DNA of 64,000 bases from Alcanivorax sp. DP30. Its GTDB lineage: Bacteria > Pseudomonadota > Gammaproteobacteria > Pseudomonadales > Alcanivoracaceae. A program made the translations under genes and the position numbers. Below are positions 27,224-35,831 of the stretch, one piece after another. The notes under the pieces were generated by a model. It made no database searches, was not told the DNA's origin, and was given only the letters and a program-made list of their open reading frames with translations. How positions within the stretch are numbered: position 1 is the first letter of the stretch; the number at the start of each line of letters is the position of its first letter. The DNA lies in assembly GCF_009882945.1 (NCBI RefSeq), contig NZ_WTUY01000005.1, forward strand, positions 475,863 through 539,862, given 5' to 3'.

Positions 27224-28423
27224 TTAAATACCATCCACTGCGTGGTTTGGGGGGCGGCTGATCCAGAGTCCGTAAAGCAGCGCCAGAATGCCCGTGGCGC
27301 AGCCCAGCACGATCACCCCGCGCCAGTCATGCTGTTGGTAAACCCAGGCTGACGCCAGCGAACCTGCCGCCCCGCCAACGAAGTAAAGAAACATGTAACC
27401 GGAATTGAGGCGGTTACGGATGTCTTCATCCAAAGTGAAAATCAGGTTCATATTGGTGATATGCACTGCCTGCAGCGCCAGGTCCAGCAGCATGATGCCT
27501 GCCACAAGGGCGGCAAGAGAGCGCCCGCCCAGCCCCAGCAACCCCCATGACGCCAGCAGCAGGAGCAGGCCAACTACGGTCAGGCTGCGTCCATGTCCTC
27601 GGTCCGTCAGTACCCCTGCATGGCGGGCGGAGAGTGCGCCTACCGCACCCGCCAGCCCGAACAGACCAATGGTGGCATCGGAAAAGCCCCAGGGTTCTGC
27701 AGACAACAGAAAGGCCAGAGACGTCCACAGGATGCTGAACATGGCAAAGATCAGGCAGCCTAACAGGGCGCGCTGGCGAAACATGGGGTAGTGAAGAAAC
27801 AGGCCGCCGATGGACGCGATCAGACGGTGATAGGAAAGACCGCTATTTTGCTGGTAGCGGGGCAGGGCCCGGAAAAGAATGGCCGTATTCACCAGCATCA
27901 GCGCGGCGGCTACCCAGTACACCGTGTGCCAGTCGCCCAGGGAGGAAAGAGCCCCGGCCACAGTACGGGCCAGCAGAATGCCCAGCAACAGGCCGCTCAT
28001 GACCGTGCCCACGACCCGTCCGCGGCTTGCGACCGGGGAAAGTGTGGCGGCAAATGGCACCAATACCTGAGCTACTACCGAGAAGGCTCCGGTAATCGCG
28101 GTCCCTGCCAGTAACCCCCACAAAGACGTAGCCGTGGCGCTGATCAGGAGCCCGACCGTGGAGGCCAGCATCATGGTGACAATCAGCCCGCGCCGTTCCA
28201 GTAAATCGCCCAGTGGCACCAGCAGTATCAGGCCGACCGCATAGCTGGCCTGGGCGGTGGTAACGATAATACCGGCACGGGCATAAGACAGATTCAGCTG
28301 CTCGGAGATGGTGTGTAGCAGCGGTTGGGCGTAGTAGTTGCTGGCGACCACCAGGCCAGTGGTGGTTGCCATCAACAGGACCAGCCAGGGACTCAAGGGT
28401 GTTTGTCTGGTGCTGGCATCCAT
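27224..28423 (-). CDS. MFS transporter
   Basis: 399 residues with 12 predicted membrane helices. The loop after helix 2 reads PLGDLLERRGLIV, the MFS motif A, and NYYAQPLLHTI in the N-terminus is typical of a broad family of putative efflux or arabinose-efflux-like permeases. No regulator is adjacent, so the substrate is unknown. The ATG at 28423 is taken as the start. It lies next to tRNA-Arg, about 75 bp downstream of it on the same strand. Confidence 0.88.
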   Translation of the reverse strand: MDASTRQTPLSPWLVLLMATTTGLVVASNYYAQPLLHTISEQLNLSYARAGIIVTTAQASYAVGLILLVPLGDLLERRGLIVTMMLASTVGLLISATATSLWGLLAGTAITGAFSVVAQVLVPFAATLSPVASRGRVVGTVMSGLLLGILLARTVAGALSSLGDWHTVYWVAAALMLVNTAILFRALPRYQQNSGLSYHRLIASIGGLFLHYPMFRQRALLGCLIFAMFSILWTSLAFLLSAEPWGFSDATIGLFGLAGAVGALSARHAGVLTDRGHGRSLTVVGLLLLLASWGLLGLGGRSLAALVAGIMLLDLALQAVHITNMNLIFTLDEDIRNRLNSGYMFLYFVGGAAGSLASAWVYQQHDWRGVIVLGCATGILALLYGLWISRPPNHAVDGI

Positions 28424-28499
28424 GGTCTGTGTCCCGGAAAAATTGAATATGATTCATTTTTGCTCCGCAATTTGCCTCGGAGGGAAGCAAAAAGGGAAA

Positions 28500-28576
28500 T
28501 GGCGCCCCGGAGATGATTCGAACATCCGACCTAGCGCTTAGGAGGCGCTTGCTCTATCCAGCTGAGCTACCGGGGC
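28500..28576 (-). tRNA. tRNA-Arg (anticodon CCU)
   Basis: 77 nt including an encoded CCA. Read on the minus strand: acceptor GCCCCGG pairs with CCGGGGC, D-stem GCTC/GAGC, anticodon stem AGCGC/GCGCT with loop CTCCTAA, giving anticodon CCU for the AGG codon. The T-loop is TTCGAAT, discriminator G. The five-base T-stem has one G-U pair. A partial copy of its 5' end and leader lies at 28736-28780. Confidence 0.95.
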
Positions 28577-28735
28577 ATGGGGAAACTGATTGTAGTGACT
28601 TCACGCTCAGACGCCAGTATCCGGCGAGCAAACGGCTCTTTAACGCGCTTGCTCGCCCTCCGGGCGCCGGCAAAGCAGCGGTATCCGCTTCGCGTTCGTT
28701 CGGCCAAAGCACGCTTTGGAAATCCCCGAACTCAC

Positions 28736-28780
28736 CCAGCTGAGCTACCGGGCATGGGGGAACCGATTGTAAGGACTTTT
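28736..28780 (-). pseudogene. Remnant of tRNA-Arg 5' end and leader
   Basis: On the minus strand this repeats the leader and first ~17 nt of the tRNA-Arg at 28500-28576 (39 of 44 positions by eye, compared with 28559-28602), then diverges before the anticodon arm. It cannot fold into a tRNA. It looks like a decayed duplication. Confidence 0.7.
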
Positions 28781-28914
28781 GATCAAGCTGCCACTTTTAA
28801 GGCAACGAGCGGCTATTTTTTAGGCGGAGCAGGATCAGTAGTGCGTTGGGCTTCTCTTCTTCTATTCAACAAACTGGATGTCCCACAAATTCTTATCCGC
28901 CAGCTGATCATCTT

Positions 28915-28942
28915 GCTCGCAACTCGCAACTCGCTCTTCACG
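28915..28942. repeat. Dispersed ACTCGC repeat, partial copy
   Basis: GCTCGCAACTCGCAACTCGC and flanking bases resemble the right arm of the repeats at 22263-22289 and 19907-19925. No clear left arm was found, so this is a partial copy. The rest of 28580-29004 has no gene that I can support. Confidence 0.5.
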
Positions 28943-29004
28943 TAACCTTTGCGACAACCCGGCATCCAATTGGTAGCATTGTTGAAACAGTTATCAGGTG
29001 AGTT

Positions 29005-29961
29005 ATGCAGGACACCCACGACCTTCTCGTGCACAGCACCACGGACTTCCCGTCCTTGCGACGTCAAGCCACGTCCATATTGCAGGTAAACCTGGGTTAC
29101 CTCTGCAACCTCAGTTGTGTGCACTGTCATGTGAATGCTGGCCCGACGCGTACGGAACTGATGGACAAAGAGACCGTGGAACTGGTGCTGGAGGTGATAC
29201 GCGAGCGGGGTATTCAAGTACTGGATCTCACCGGTGGCGCGCCAGAGATGAATCCGCACTTCCGCTATCTGGTCAGTGAAGCCCGCAAGCTGGGCGTAGA
29301 AGTGATTGATCGCTGCAACCTCACCATTTTGCTGGAAGAGGGCTATGAAGACATGGCCGAATTTCTTGCCCGGCAGCAGGTGCATATCGTGGCGTCGCTA
29401 CCATGCTATCTGGAAGATAACGTCAACAAGCAACGCGGCAAAGGCGTGTATCAGGGCAGTATGGAGGCCATTCGCCGCCTCAATGAACTGGGCTATGGCG
29501 ATACGCTTACTCTGGATCTGGTCTACAACCCGACCGGGCCATCACTGCCGCCCCCCCAGGCCGCACTGGAAGCGGACTACAAGCGCGAACTGGCGGAGCG
29601 TTTCGGGTTGCGTTTCAACAGCCTGCTGACTATCACCAACATGCCCATCAGCCGGTTTGGTGCGGTGTTGCTTGCCCACGAACAGTTCAACGATTACATG
29701 CAGCTGTTACGTGACAGCTTCAACCAGCAAACTCTCCCTGCGGTGATGTGTCGCAACACGGTCAGCGTTGACTATCGCGGTTATCTGTATGACTGCGACT
29801 TCAACCAGATGCTGCACATGCCCCTTGGCAACCATGAGGCGCATCCGCATCTCTCATCCTTGCTGGAACATGACCTCGACGGTGAGCCGGTATATGTGGC
29901 CGACCATTGCTTTGGCTGTACCGCGGGAGCCGGTAGCAGCTGTGGTGGTGCCCTGGGGTGA
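29005..29961 (+). CDS. arsS: ArsS-type radical SAM/Cys-rich protein (arsenosugar biosynthesis)
   Basis: 318 residues. The radical SAM motif CNLSCVHC has cysteines at 34, 38 and 41. The C-terminal DUF3641-type Cys-rich region includes CRNTVSVDYRGYLYDCDFNQML and HCFGCTAGAGSSCGG. ArsS proteins transfer the SAM-derived 5'-deoxyadenosyl group to dimethylarsinous acid in oxo-arsenosugar formation. It overlaps the next gene by four bases (GTGA) and is followed by two glycosyltransferases of families long noted as rSAM/selenodomain-associated. No ArsM methyltransferase is in the window, so arsenic as the substrate rests on family knowledge. Confidence 0.88.
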   Translation: MQDTHDLLVHSTTDFPSLRRQATSILQVNLGYLCNLSCVHCHVNAGPTRTELMDKETVELVLEVIRERGIQVLDLTGGAPEMNPHFRYLVSEARKLGVEVIDRCNLTILLEEGYEDMAEFLARQQVHIVASLPCYLEDNVNKQRGKGVYQGSMEAIRRLNELGYGDTLTLDLVYNPTGPSLPPPQAALEADYKRELAERFGLRFNSLLTITNMPISRFGAVLLAHEQFNDYMQLLRDSFNQQTLPAVMCRNTVSVDYRGYLYDCDFNQMLHMPLGNHEAHPHLSSLLEHDLDGEPVYVADHCFGCTAGAGSSCGGALG

Positions 29962-30632
29962 ACTCGGTCAGTGTGATCGTGCCGGTTCTCAACGAGGCCG
30001 CTCAGTTGGCGGAAGTGCTCGCCAGTATTCGCCGTGCCCTGCAAGAAGAGGATGAGCTGATCGTGGTCGACGGCGGTAGCCTTGATGGCAGTGCGGAGAT
30101 TGCGGAGCGGTTCGCCGATCGTGTCGTCCATTCCCCTCCCGGGCGGGCACGACAGATGAATGCCGGCGCAGCACAGTCCAGCGGAGAGTGGCTGTGGTTT
30201 GTGCATGCCGATAGCCAGCTGTTGCCCGCACACCGGGCTGCGCTGGTGAGCTTGCCTGAGAAGGCAAGCTGGGGGCGCTTCGATGTGCGGTTATCCGGCC
30301 AGAGGATGATGTATGCCGTGATCGCCACCTTGATGAATTTACGTTCCCGCTTCACCGCCATTGCCACCGGGGATCAGGCAATTTTTGTTCGCCGGGATGT
30401 TTTCTCGGTGGTGGGTGGCTTTGCGGATCAGCCGTTGATGGAAGATATCGCTCTCAGCGCTCGTTTAAGACAGCGATCACGACCCTGCTGCGTGGGACCC
30501 GCCGTGGTGACCAGCAGTCGGCGCTGGCAAAAAAACGGCGTCTGGAGAACCATCTGGCTGATGTGGACGCTCCGCTGGCGCTACTGGCGAGGGGAAGATC
30601 CGGCTCGTCTTCATCGGGAATATTATGGCTGA
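29958..30632 (+). CDS. TIGR04283-type glycosyltransferase
   Basis: 224-residue family 2 glycosyltransferase. It starts at a GTG within GTGA, overlapping the arsS stop, and begins MNSVSVIVPVLNEAAQLAEVL. The donor-site motifs are VVDGGSLDGS and FVHADSQLLP. This family is called arsenosugar biosynthesis glycosyltransferase or rSAM/selenodomain-associated transferase 2. Tight coupling with arsS and the following gene marks a single pathway. Acceptor and sugar are not determined from sequence. Confidence 0.85.
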   Translation: MNSVSVIVPVLNEAAQLAEVLASIRRALQEEDELIVVDGGSLDGSAEIAERFADRVVHSPPGRARQMNAGAAQSSGEWLWFVHADSQLLPAHRAALVSLPEKASWGRFDVRLSGQRMMYAVIATLMNLRSRFTAIATGDQAIFVRRDVFSVVGGFADQPLMEDIALSARLRQRSRPCCVGPAVVTSSRRWQKNGVWRTIWLMWTLRWRYWRGEDPARLHREYYG

Positions 30633-31290
30633 CCGCGAAGGCCCGAGAATGGGCGCCCCAGCCGCCCGGCGGCACGATCAGGATCTGCTGATCGTTTTTG
30701 CCCGTGCCCTGGAGGCGGGCAAGGTGAAAACCCGGTTGATCCCGGCAGTGGGTGAGCAGGGGGCTTTAAGGGTGTACCGGCAGCTGCTTGATACCACGCT
30801 GGTGGCTGCGCATGACTTTCCCGGACAGGTGGAGTTGTGGACGGACCGTCCGGATGTGACCTTGGCTGCCCGTGCCCGTCGCGCAGGCTGGGGGTGTCAT
30901 GTCCAGCGCGGGGCTGATCTTGGTGCGCGTATGTCCTCGGCCATTGCGCAGGGTCTGCAAACATATCGGCGTGTTCTTTTGGTCGGCAGCGATTGCCCAC
31001 TTCTGCACCACGGTTATTTCCATCAGGCGCTGGATGCCCTGAATGGTGCAGATGTGGTGCTGGGCGCCAGTGAAGACGGGGGCTATGTGCTGCTTGGCAG
31101 TGCCCGGCCAAGAATCTGGAAACGGAATCCGTTTAGCATGGTCAGATGGGGTACGGAACACGCGCTTTCAGACAGCCTGAGCGCTCTCGCACTTCGTTCC
31201 CGGCGCGTGGCTACCTTGGCCGCTCTGTGGGACGTGGATGAACCGCAGGACCTGTCTCGAGCGGTACATGAGGGGCTGATCAAGGGCTGA
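30625..31290 (+). CDS. TIGR04282-type glycosyltransferase (DUF2064)
   Basis: 221 residues, nucleotidyl/glycosyltransferase-A fold of the DUF2064 family (rSAM/selenodomain-associated transferase 1). Early residues include LLIVFARALEAGKVKTRLIPAVGEQGALRVY, with the conserved KTRL; later VLLVGSDCPLL holds the metal-binding SDCP motif. The ATG at 30625 overlaps the previous gene by 8 bp. It is the last gene of the arsS operon; no clear terminator follows. Confidence 0.85.
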   Translation: MADREGPRMGAPAARRHDQDLLIVFARALEAGKVKTRLIPAVGEQGALRVYRQLLDTTLVAAHDFPGQVELWTDRPDVTLAARARRAGWGCHVQRGADLGARMSSAIAQGLQTYRRVLLVGSDCPLLHHGYFHQALDALNGADVVLGASEDGGYVLLGSARPRIWKRNPFSMVRWGTEHALSDSLSALALRSRRVATLAALWDVDEPQDLSRAVHEGLIKG

Positions 31291-31403
31291 AAGGGCGTTT
31301 TGACAGGGATGACTACCCGAAAGTGGAAATATTGGAACTACTGCACATAAGATATATTTCCTAGATGGAACAATGACTAACCGTAAAGGATGACGGAAGC
31401 GCT

Positions 31404-31748
31404 ATGCAGGCCTCAGACACGTTGATTATTGATTCGGACATCGTCGCAGAACTGAAGGATGTGATGGGCGATGACTTTTCTGTGCTGGTTGAGTCGTTTA
31501 TTCGCGACGGCGAGCAGCGGCTTCAGGCCCTAAAGCAGGCGCTTGGGGAAGCCAACCGGGAAGCTTTGCGGGCCCAGGCCCATTCATTTAAAGGCAGCAG
31601 TAGCAACCTGGGGGCCGTGCAAGTCTGTGAGCTATGCCTGGCACTGGAAACTCTCGCAGTGGACGGCGAGCTTGGCAGTGCGCCAGACCAGCTGGATTCG
31701 CTGGAAGGCGCATTCCAAAAGGCCTCGCAAGCCCTTCGCGAACTTTGA
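31404..31748 (+). CDS. Hpt phosphotransfer protein
   Basis: 114 residues, one histidine phosphotransfer domain with the phospho-acceptor His60 in AHSFKGSSSNLGA. It has no kinase or receiver domain, so it passes phosphate between a hybrid kinase and a response regulator encoded elsewhere. The size equals that of HptB of Pseudomonas, which feeds into rsmY control; here it lies about 270 bp from a GacA box and 440 bp from an RsmZ-like RNA. The ATG at 31404 follows a GGAAG site. Confidence 0.85.
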   Translation: MQASDTLIIDSDIVAELKDVMGDDFSVLVESFIRDGEQRLQALKQALGEANREALRAQAHSFKGSSSNLGAVQVCELCLALETLAVDGELGSAPDQLDSLEGAFQKASQALREL

Positions 31749-31776
31749 GCTGCCGTCGGCTGACTGTATGACAGGC

Positions 31777-31813
31777 AAAAAAAACCCTCTTCCAAAAGTG
31801 GGGTGGAAGAGGG
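31777..31813 (-). terminator. Intrinsic terminator for leftward transcription
   Basis: Perfect 10-bp arms CCCTCTTCCA / TGGAAGAGGG with eight A on the left, giving a T tract only when read on the minus strand. No leftward gene is visible upstream of it within the gap, so its transcript is unexplained. Rightward it has no T tract. Confidence 0.6.
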
Positions 31814-32019
31814 GGGTTGTGAGCGCTATTTCTAGCGCCTTGGGGGGATACTGGCTGAACCTGGGAGTTACCCTAAGCTCATAGAATTAATGCTATCTAT
31901 TCATGGGCGTAGCTGCTGTAAGAACGGGTGAGAAATTGTAAAAACTTACCTGTGTTTTACTGGGCCCGTGTAGCGGCGCCATAAAAAAGGCGTTGCAGAG
32001 GAACCACATCACGCTTCTT

Positions 32020-32037
32020 TGTAAGAGATCTCTTACA
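32020..32037. promoter_or_regulatory. GacA-binding upstream activating sequence
   Basis: TGTAAGAGATCTCTTACA is an exact match to the GacA consensus TGTAAG-N6-CTTACA and part of a perfect 20-bp palindrome (32019-32038). It lies about 165 bp before the predicted RsmZ start, close to the distance known for Pseudomonas rsmZ. Confidence 0.88.
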
Positions 32038-32183
32038 AGGCTGTAGGAAATACACGTCATTTGTCACTGATTTCAAACCATGTCTTCAGCTTAACTCATT
32101 GTAAAGGCTGGACTTTCTGGGTTTGTGCGTTTTTTCGCCATACTTTTAATCTTTTTTTTACCCAAAACCTAAAAACCCGTTGC

Positions 32184-32319
32184 TATAGTGGAATCGTGTT
32201 CAGGGACGAGAGCACAAGGACAAGCAAGGATCGCAAGACACGGAAGTCGTGGTGAGCGCAAAAAAGGGTCAGGATGACTCGACGCAAAAAGGGCGGCAGG
32301 ATGCCGCCCTTTTATTTTG
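32184..32319 (+). ncRNA. rsmZ: RsmZ-like CsrA/RsmA-sequestering small RNA
   Basis: Predicted transcript from about 32195 to 32315. A -10-like TATAGT is at 32184-32189, and the intrinsic terminator follows at 32286-32319. Inside are repeated GGA motifs at 32204, 32218, 32228, 32242, 32272 and 32299, with at least two in hairpin loops (CACG-GAAGT-CGTG, and the terminator loop). CsrA/RsmA proteins bind such GGA loops, so this RNA would titrate them. A perfect GacA box lies upstream and fdxA is convergent on the far side, the same neighbour as rsmZ in Pseudomonas. No protein frame fits. Exact ends are estimates. Confidence 0.85.
32286..32319. terminator. Shared terminator of RsmZ-like RNA and fdxA
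   Basis: Stem GGGCGGCA / TGCCGCCC with loop GGA, A tract on the left and T tract on the right, so it can serve both the rightward small RNA and the leftward fdxA. Confidence 0.85.
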
Positions 32320-32385
32320 TCTGCAGAAAAGTTGCAGAAGTCAGCGCCACACAGGGTTATGGCGCTGCCTGGCAGCAGGAAGGCC

Positions 32386-32721
32386 TTAGCCTTCCCACTC
32401 GCGGACCAGCTTGTCCCGCTTGCCAGCCACACCGTCCCATTCTTCAGCATCGTCCGGTGCGTCTTTCATTTCAGTAATGTTCGGCCACTTCTCAGCCAGC
32501 TCCGCATTGATTTCCAGGAATTCCTGCTCGCCGTCGGGGAGCTCATCCTCAGAGAAAATCGCGTTAACCGGGCACTCCGGCTCACAAAGTGCGCAGTCGA
32601 TACACTCGTCCGGGTGGATAACCAGGAAGTTGGGGCCTTCGTAGAAACAGTCTACCGGGCACACTTCTACACAATCGGTGTGTTTGCAGTTAATGCAGTT
32701 TTCACCTACTACGAATGTCAT
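32386..32721 (-). CDS. fdxA: Ferredoxin FdxA (7Fe type)
   Basis: 111-residue cytoplasmic electron carrier. Cysteines at 9, 12, 17, 21 and 25 and a second set at 40, 43, 46 and 50 ([12 protein letters not shown]) fit one 3Fe-4S and one 4Fe-4S cluster as in Azotobacter ferredoxin I. The ATG at 32721 is chosen over the frame extension to 32760 because it aligns with the conserved MTFVV start and has GAGGA upstream. It lies between the RsmZ-like RNA and mutS, as in Pseudomonas. Confidence 0.95.
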   Translation of the reverse strand: MTFVVGENCINCKHTDCVEVCPVDCFYEGPNFLVIHPDECIDCALCEPECPVNAIFSEDELPDGEQEFLEINAELAEKWPNITEMKDAPDDAEEWDGVAGKRDKLVREWEG

Positions 32722-33174
32722 AGCCTGTCCTCGCCAGGTGTCTTTATCTTGGTACAGCATCTAGCCGCGGATGATGGCGGCTTGAATACGGTCTCACTTG
32801 GGTGGCGCTAGTCTAGCGGCATGGCCAAAGGCAGGCAAACGAAGACTTGATATAACGATATAGCACGGACAGTCCGAAGAGGACACGGTCGGCGTAATGG
32901 GGCATCTGTAGGAGCACCTCTCGGGGTGCGAACACCGGGTTTTGAAATGTGAGTGTCGAGTTGCGAGAAGCGAGTTTCGGAAACCTGAAGCCATCAGGCC
33001 GAGGCGTCTTTTGCCTTTCGATACTCGCGACTCGTCACTCGCCGCTGTTCCACCGCGATTCGCGAAGCGAAACCGACGCCGGATCGAAAGCTCTCACCGT
33101 GCAACACGCAAGGCCTCCACCGAACAGCCCGGTTTATCTCAGTGACCTCTGTGCGCTCTGTGGTAAAACCGCCT
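32722..33174. other. 453-bp non-coding region between mutS and fdxA
   Basis: Holds the fdxA promoter side and a dispersed repeat at 32957-33042. No open frame that I can support and no RNA gene was seen. Confidence 0.5.
32957..33042. repeat. Dispersed GCGAGT/ACTCGC repeat, copy 3
   Basis: The best-formed copy: left arm 32957-32983 (starts CGAGTTGCGAGAAGCGAGTT) and right arm 33015-33042 (TACTCGCGACTCGTCACTCGC) are inverted relatives around a 31-bp centre. The left arm matches the complement of 22263-22289 at 25 of 27 positions. Confidence 0.65.
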
Positions 33175-35757
33175 TTAAACCAGCCCCTTCAGCTTGTACA
33201 ACGCTTCCAGTGCCTGCTTGGGCGTCAGATCATCAGGGTCAAGCTCAGCCAGGGCCTGCTCCGCGGCGCTGGGTTCGGCAAACAGGCTGGCCTGCGCCGG
33301 CGCCGTTGTCGGGGTGCTGGCGGTGGGGATGACCGTGGGAGGTGCATCGTTCACGGTCAGGCTCTGGCCAGCTTCCAGCTCGCGCAGTTTTTCACCGGCT
33401 TGCTGGATCACCCCGGCTGGCACGCCAGCCAGCTGAGCCACCTGCAGACCGTAACTGCGGCTGGCCGGGCCTTCCTGCACCCGGTGCAGGAAGACAATGC
33501 GGTTGTCGTGCTCGCTGGCGGTGAGGTGGGCGTTGTAGATGCCGGGCAACTGCTCGGGCAATTGGGTCAGCTCGAAATAGTGGGTGGCGAACAGGGTAAA
33601 GGCCTTGAGATTGCGGGCCAGATGTTCCGCCGCTGCCCAGGCCAGGCTCAGGCCATCGAAGGTGCTGGTGCCACGGCCGATCTCGTCCATCAGTACCAGA
33701 CTTTGGGCGGTGGCGTTGTTGAGGATGTTGGCGGTTTCGGACATTTCCACCATGAAAGTGGAGCGGCCACCGGCCAGATCATCGGAGGAACCGATACGGG
33801 TAAAGATCCGGTCCAGATTGCCGATGCGGGCGCTGGCGGCGGGCACACAGCTGCCCAGATGGGCCAGCAGGGCGATCAGCGCGGTCTGGCGCATGTAGGT
33901 GGATTTACCGCCCATGTTCGGGCCGGTGATGATCACCATGCGGCGGGCATCGTCCAGATGCAGGCTGTTGGGCACAAAGGCGTCGTCCAGCACCTGCTCC
34001 ACCACCGGGTGGCGGCCATCGACAATCTCGATGATGGCTTCTTCGTCCACCAGCTGCGGGCGCACCCAGTCCAGCGCTTCGGCACGCTCGGCCAGGGCAG
34101 CCAGCACATCCAGCTCGGCCACGGCAGCGGCACAGCGCTGCAGCGGGTGCAGGTCGGCGGCCACTTTTTCCAGCAGCTCTTCGTAAAGGCGCTTCTCCAG
34201 GGTTAGCGCCTTGCTGGAGGCGGACAGCGCCTTGTCCTCGAACTCTTTCAGTTCGGGGGTGATAAAGCGCTCGGCATTCTTCAGGGTCTGGCGGCGCTGG
34301 TAGTCCACCGGCGCATCGTCCGCTTCCCGGCGTGACAGCTCGATGTAATAGCCGTGGACCTTGTTGTACTTCACCCGCAGGGTGGAAAAGCCGGTGCGCT
34401 CGCGCTCGCGGGTTTCGATATCCACCAGTACCTGGCCGGCGTTCTCGCTGATGGAGCGCAGCTCGTCCAGCTCGGCGCTGTAGCCGGGGGCAATCACGCC
34501 GCCGTCGCGGATCAGCATGGGCGGGTTTTCAATCACTGCGCCGCCGAGCAGATCCACCTGTTCCGGGAACTGGCCGATGCGTTCGATCAGTTCATAGAAA
34601 GCATCGGAAGCGGGCAGGGTGCCGATCAGGGCCGGCAGGGATTTCAGGCTGGCGTGCAGTCGGGTGAGATCCCGCGGACGCGCCGAGCGCAGTGCCACCC
34701 GGCCAAGAATCCGCTCCATGTCGCCAATGTCATCGAGCACATCGCGGGCGGACTCAAAGCACCAGCCCTGGCGCAGGGCCTCGATCTGGTCCTGGCGTTG
34801 ATTCAGGGTGGTGCGATTGCGCATGGGCTGATGCACCCAACGCTTCAGCTGACGGGCACCCATGGCGGTCTTGGTGCTGTCCAGTACCCAGGCGAGGGTG
34901 TGCTGTTCCTGGCCATCCAGGGTTTCGGTCAGTTCCAGATTACGGCGGGTGGCGGCATCCATGGCGACGGTGTCATCAAAGCTTTCCACCACCAGCCCGG
35001 TGACATGGGGCAGCTCGCCGCGCTGGGTTTCCTTGGCATAACCCAGCAGTGCGCCGGCAGCGGCTACGGCCACCGGAGAAGGTTCACCGAAGCCGGCCAG
35101 ATCCTGCACCTGAAACTGCTGGCACAGCTGGCGGCGGGCGGACTCCTCATCAAATTCCCAGTCCGGGCGCTTGCGACTACCGGCATTGTCGCTCCAGCGG
35201 CCCGGCAGGGATTTGTCTTCACTATAGAGCAGTTCGGCGGGAGACCAGCGCTCCAGCAGCGCCTGCAACTGCTCGTTGCCTTCCACCTGGGTCACCACAA
35301 AGCGGCCCGCGGCCACATCCAGGCTGGCGCAGCCATACTGATTCTTTTCTTCGTAGACGGCACACAGCAGGTTGTCGCGACGTTCTTCCAGCAGGGCCTC
35401 ATCGCTCACCGTGCCCGGCGTCACGATACGTACCACCTTGCGCTCAACCGGCCCCTTGGCCAGCGCGGGATCACCAATCTGCTCGGCAATGGCCACGGAT
35501 TCACCCAGCTTCACCAGTCGGGCCAGATAGCCTTCTGCCGCGTGGTAGGGAATCCCCGCCATGGGAATCGGTTTGCCGGCACTCTGACCGCGTTGGGTCA
35601 GAGTAATGTCCAGCAGTCGCGACGCCTTCTGGGCATCACCAAAGAACAACTCGTAGAAATCCCCCATGCGGTAGAACACCAGCTGGTCCGGGTGCTCGGC
35701 CTTGATCGCCAGGTATTGCTGCATCATCGGCGTATGTTGGCTCAGGTCCGCGCTCAC
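33175..35757 (-). CDS. mutS: DNA mismatch repair protein MutS
   Basis: 860 residues. The mismatch-reading Phe-Tyr-Glu is at 34-36 ([10 protein letters not shown]), the Walker A is [13 protein letters not shown], and the following [35 protein letters not shown] is the family signature. The C-terminal tail ([20 protein letters not shown]) is the MutS tetramer/β-clamp region. I choose the GTG at 35757: GGAGG lies 5 bp upstream and the protein then begins [14 protein letters not shown] like other MutS, whereas the ATG at 35841 would lie in a repeat end. Normal length for the family. Confidence 0.96.
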   Translation of the reverse strand: MSADLSQHTPMMQQYLAIKAEHPDQLVFYRMGDFYELFFGDAQKASRLLDITLTQRGQSAGKPIPMAGIPYHAAEGYLARLVKLGESVAIAEQIGDPALAKGPVERKVVRIVTPGTVSDEALLEERRDNLLCAVYEEKNQYGCASLDVAAGRFVVTQVEGNEQLQALLERWSPAELLYSEDKSLPGRWSDNAGSRKRPDWEFDEESARRQLCQQFQVQDLAGFGEPSPVAVAAAGALLGYAKETQRGELPHVTGLVVESFDDTVAMDAATRRNLELTETLDGQEQHTLAWVLDSTKTAMGARQLKRWVHQPMRNRTTLNQRQDQIEALRQGWCFESARDVLDDIGDMERILGRVALRSARPRDLTRLHASLKSLPALIGTLPASDAFYELIERIGQFPEQVDLLGGAVIENPPMLIRDGGVIAPGYSAELDELRSISENAGQVLVDIETRERERTGFSTLRVKYNKVHGYYIELSRREADDAPVDYQRRQTLKNAERFITPELKEFEDKALSASSKALTLEKRLYEELLEKVAADLHPLQRCAAAVAELDVLAALAERAEALDWVRPQLVDEEAIIEIVDGRHPVVEQVLDDAFVPNSLHLDDARRMVIITGPNMGGKSTYMRQTALIALLAHLGSCVPAASARIGNLDRIFTRIGSSDDLAGGRSTFMVEMSETANILNNATAQSLVLMDEIGRGTSTFDGLSLAWAAAEHLARNLKAFTLFATHYFELTQLPEQLPGIYNAHLTASEHDNRIVFLHRVQEGPASRSYGLQVAQLAGVPAGVIQQAGEKLRELEAGQSLTVNDAPPTVIPTASTPTTAPAQASLFAEPSAAEQALAELDPDDLTPKQALEALYKLKGLV

Positions 35758-35831
35758 GCTTCCTCCGGGGGTATCAGTGACAGGAATCAAAGGGGGGATG
35801 ATATAGGGAACGACACAACTTTTCTTCTCAA

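Noticed and set aside
28813-29385. 190-residue minus-strand frame opposite arsS
   Set aside because: Antisense to arsS, which has the radical SAM motif; no domain in the minus frame.
28500-31290. A tRNA-linked genomic island
   Set aside because: No integrase, no 3'-end tRNA repeat and no obvious change of base composition; the arsS operon could be horizontally acquired but there is no direct sign.
19853-33042. CRISPR array
   Set aside because: The repeats are few, far apart and imperfect, without regular spacers or cas genes.
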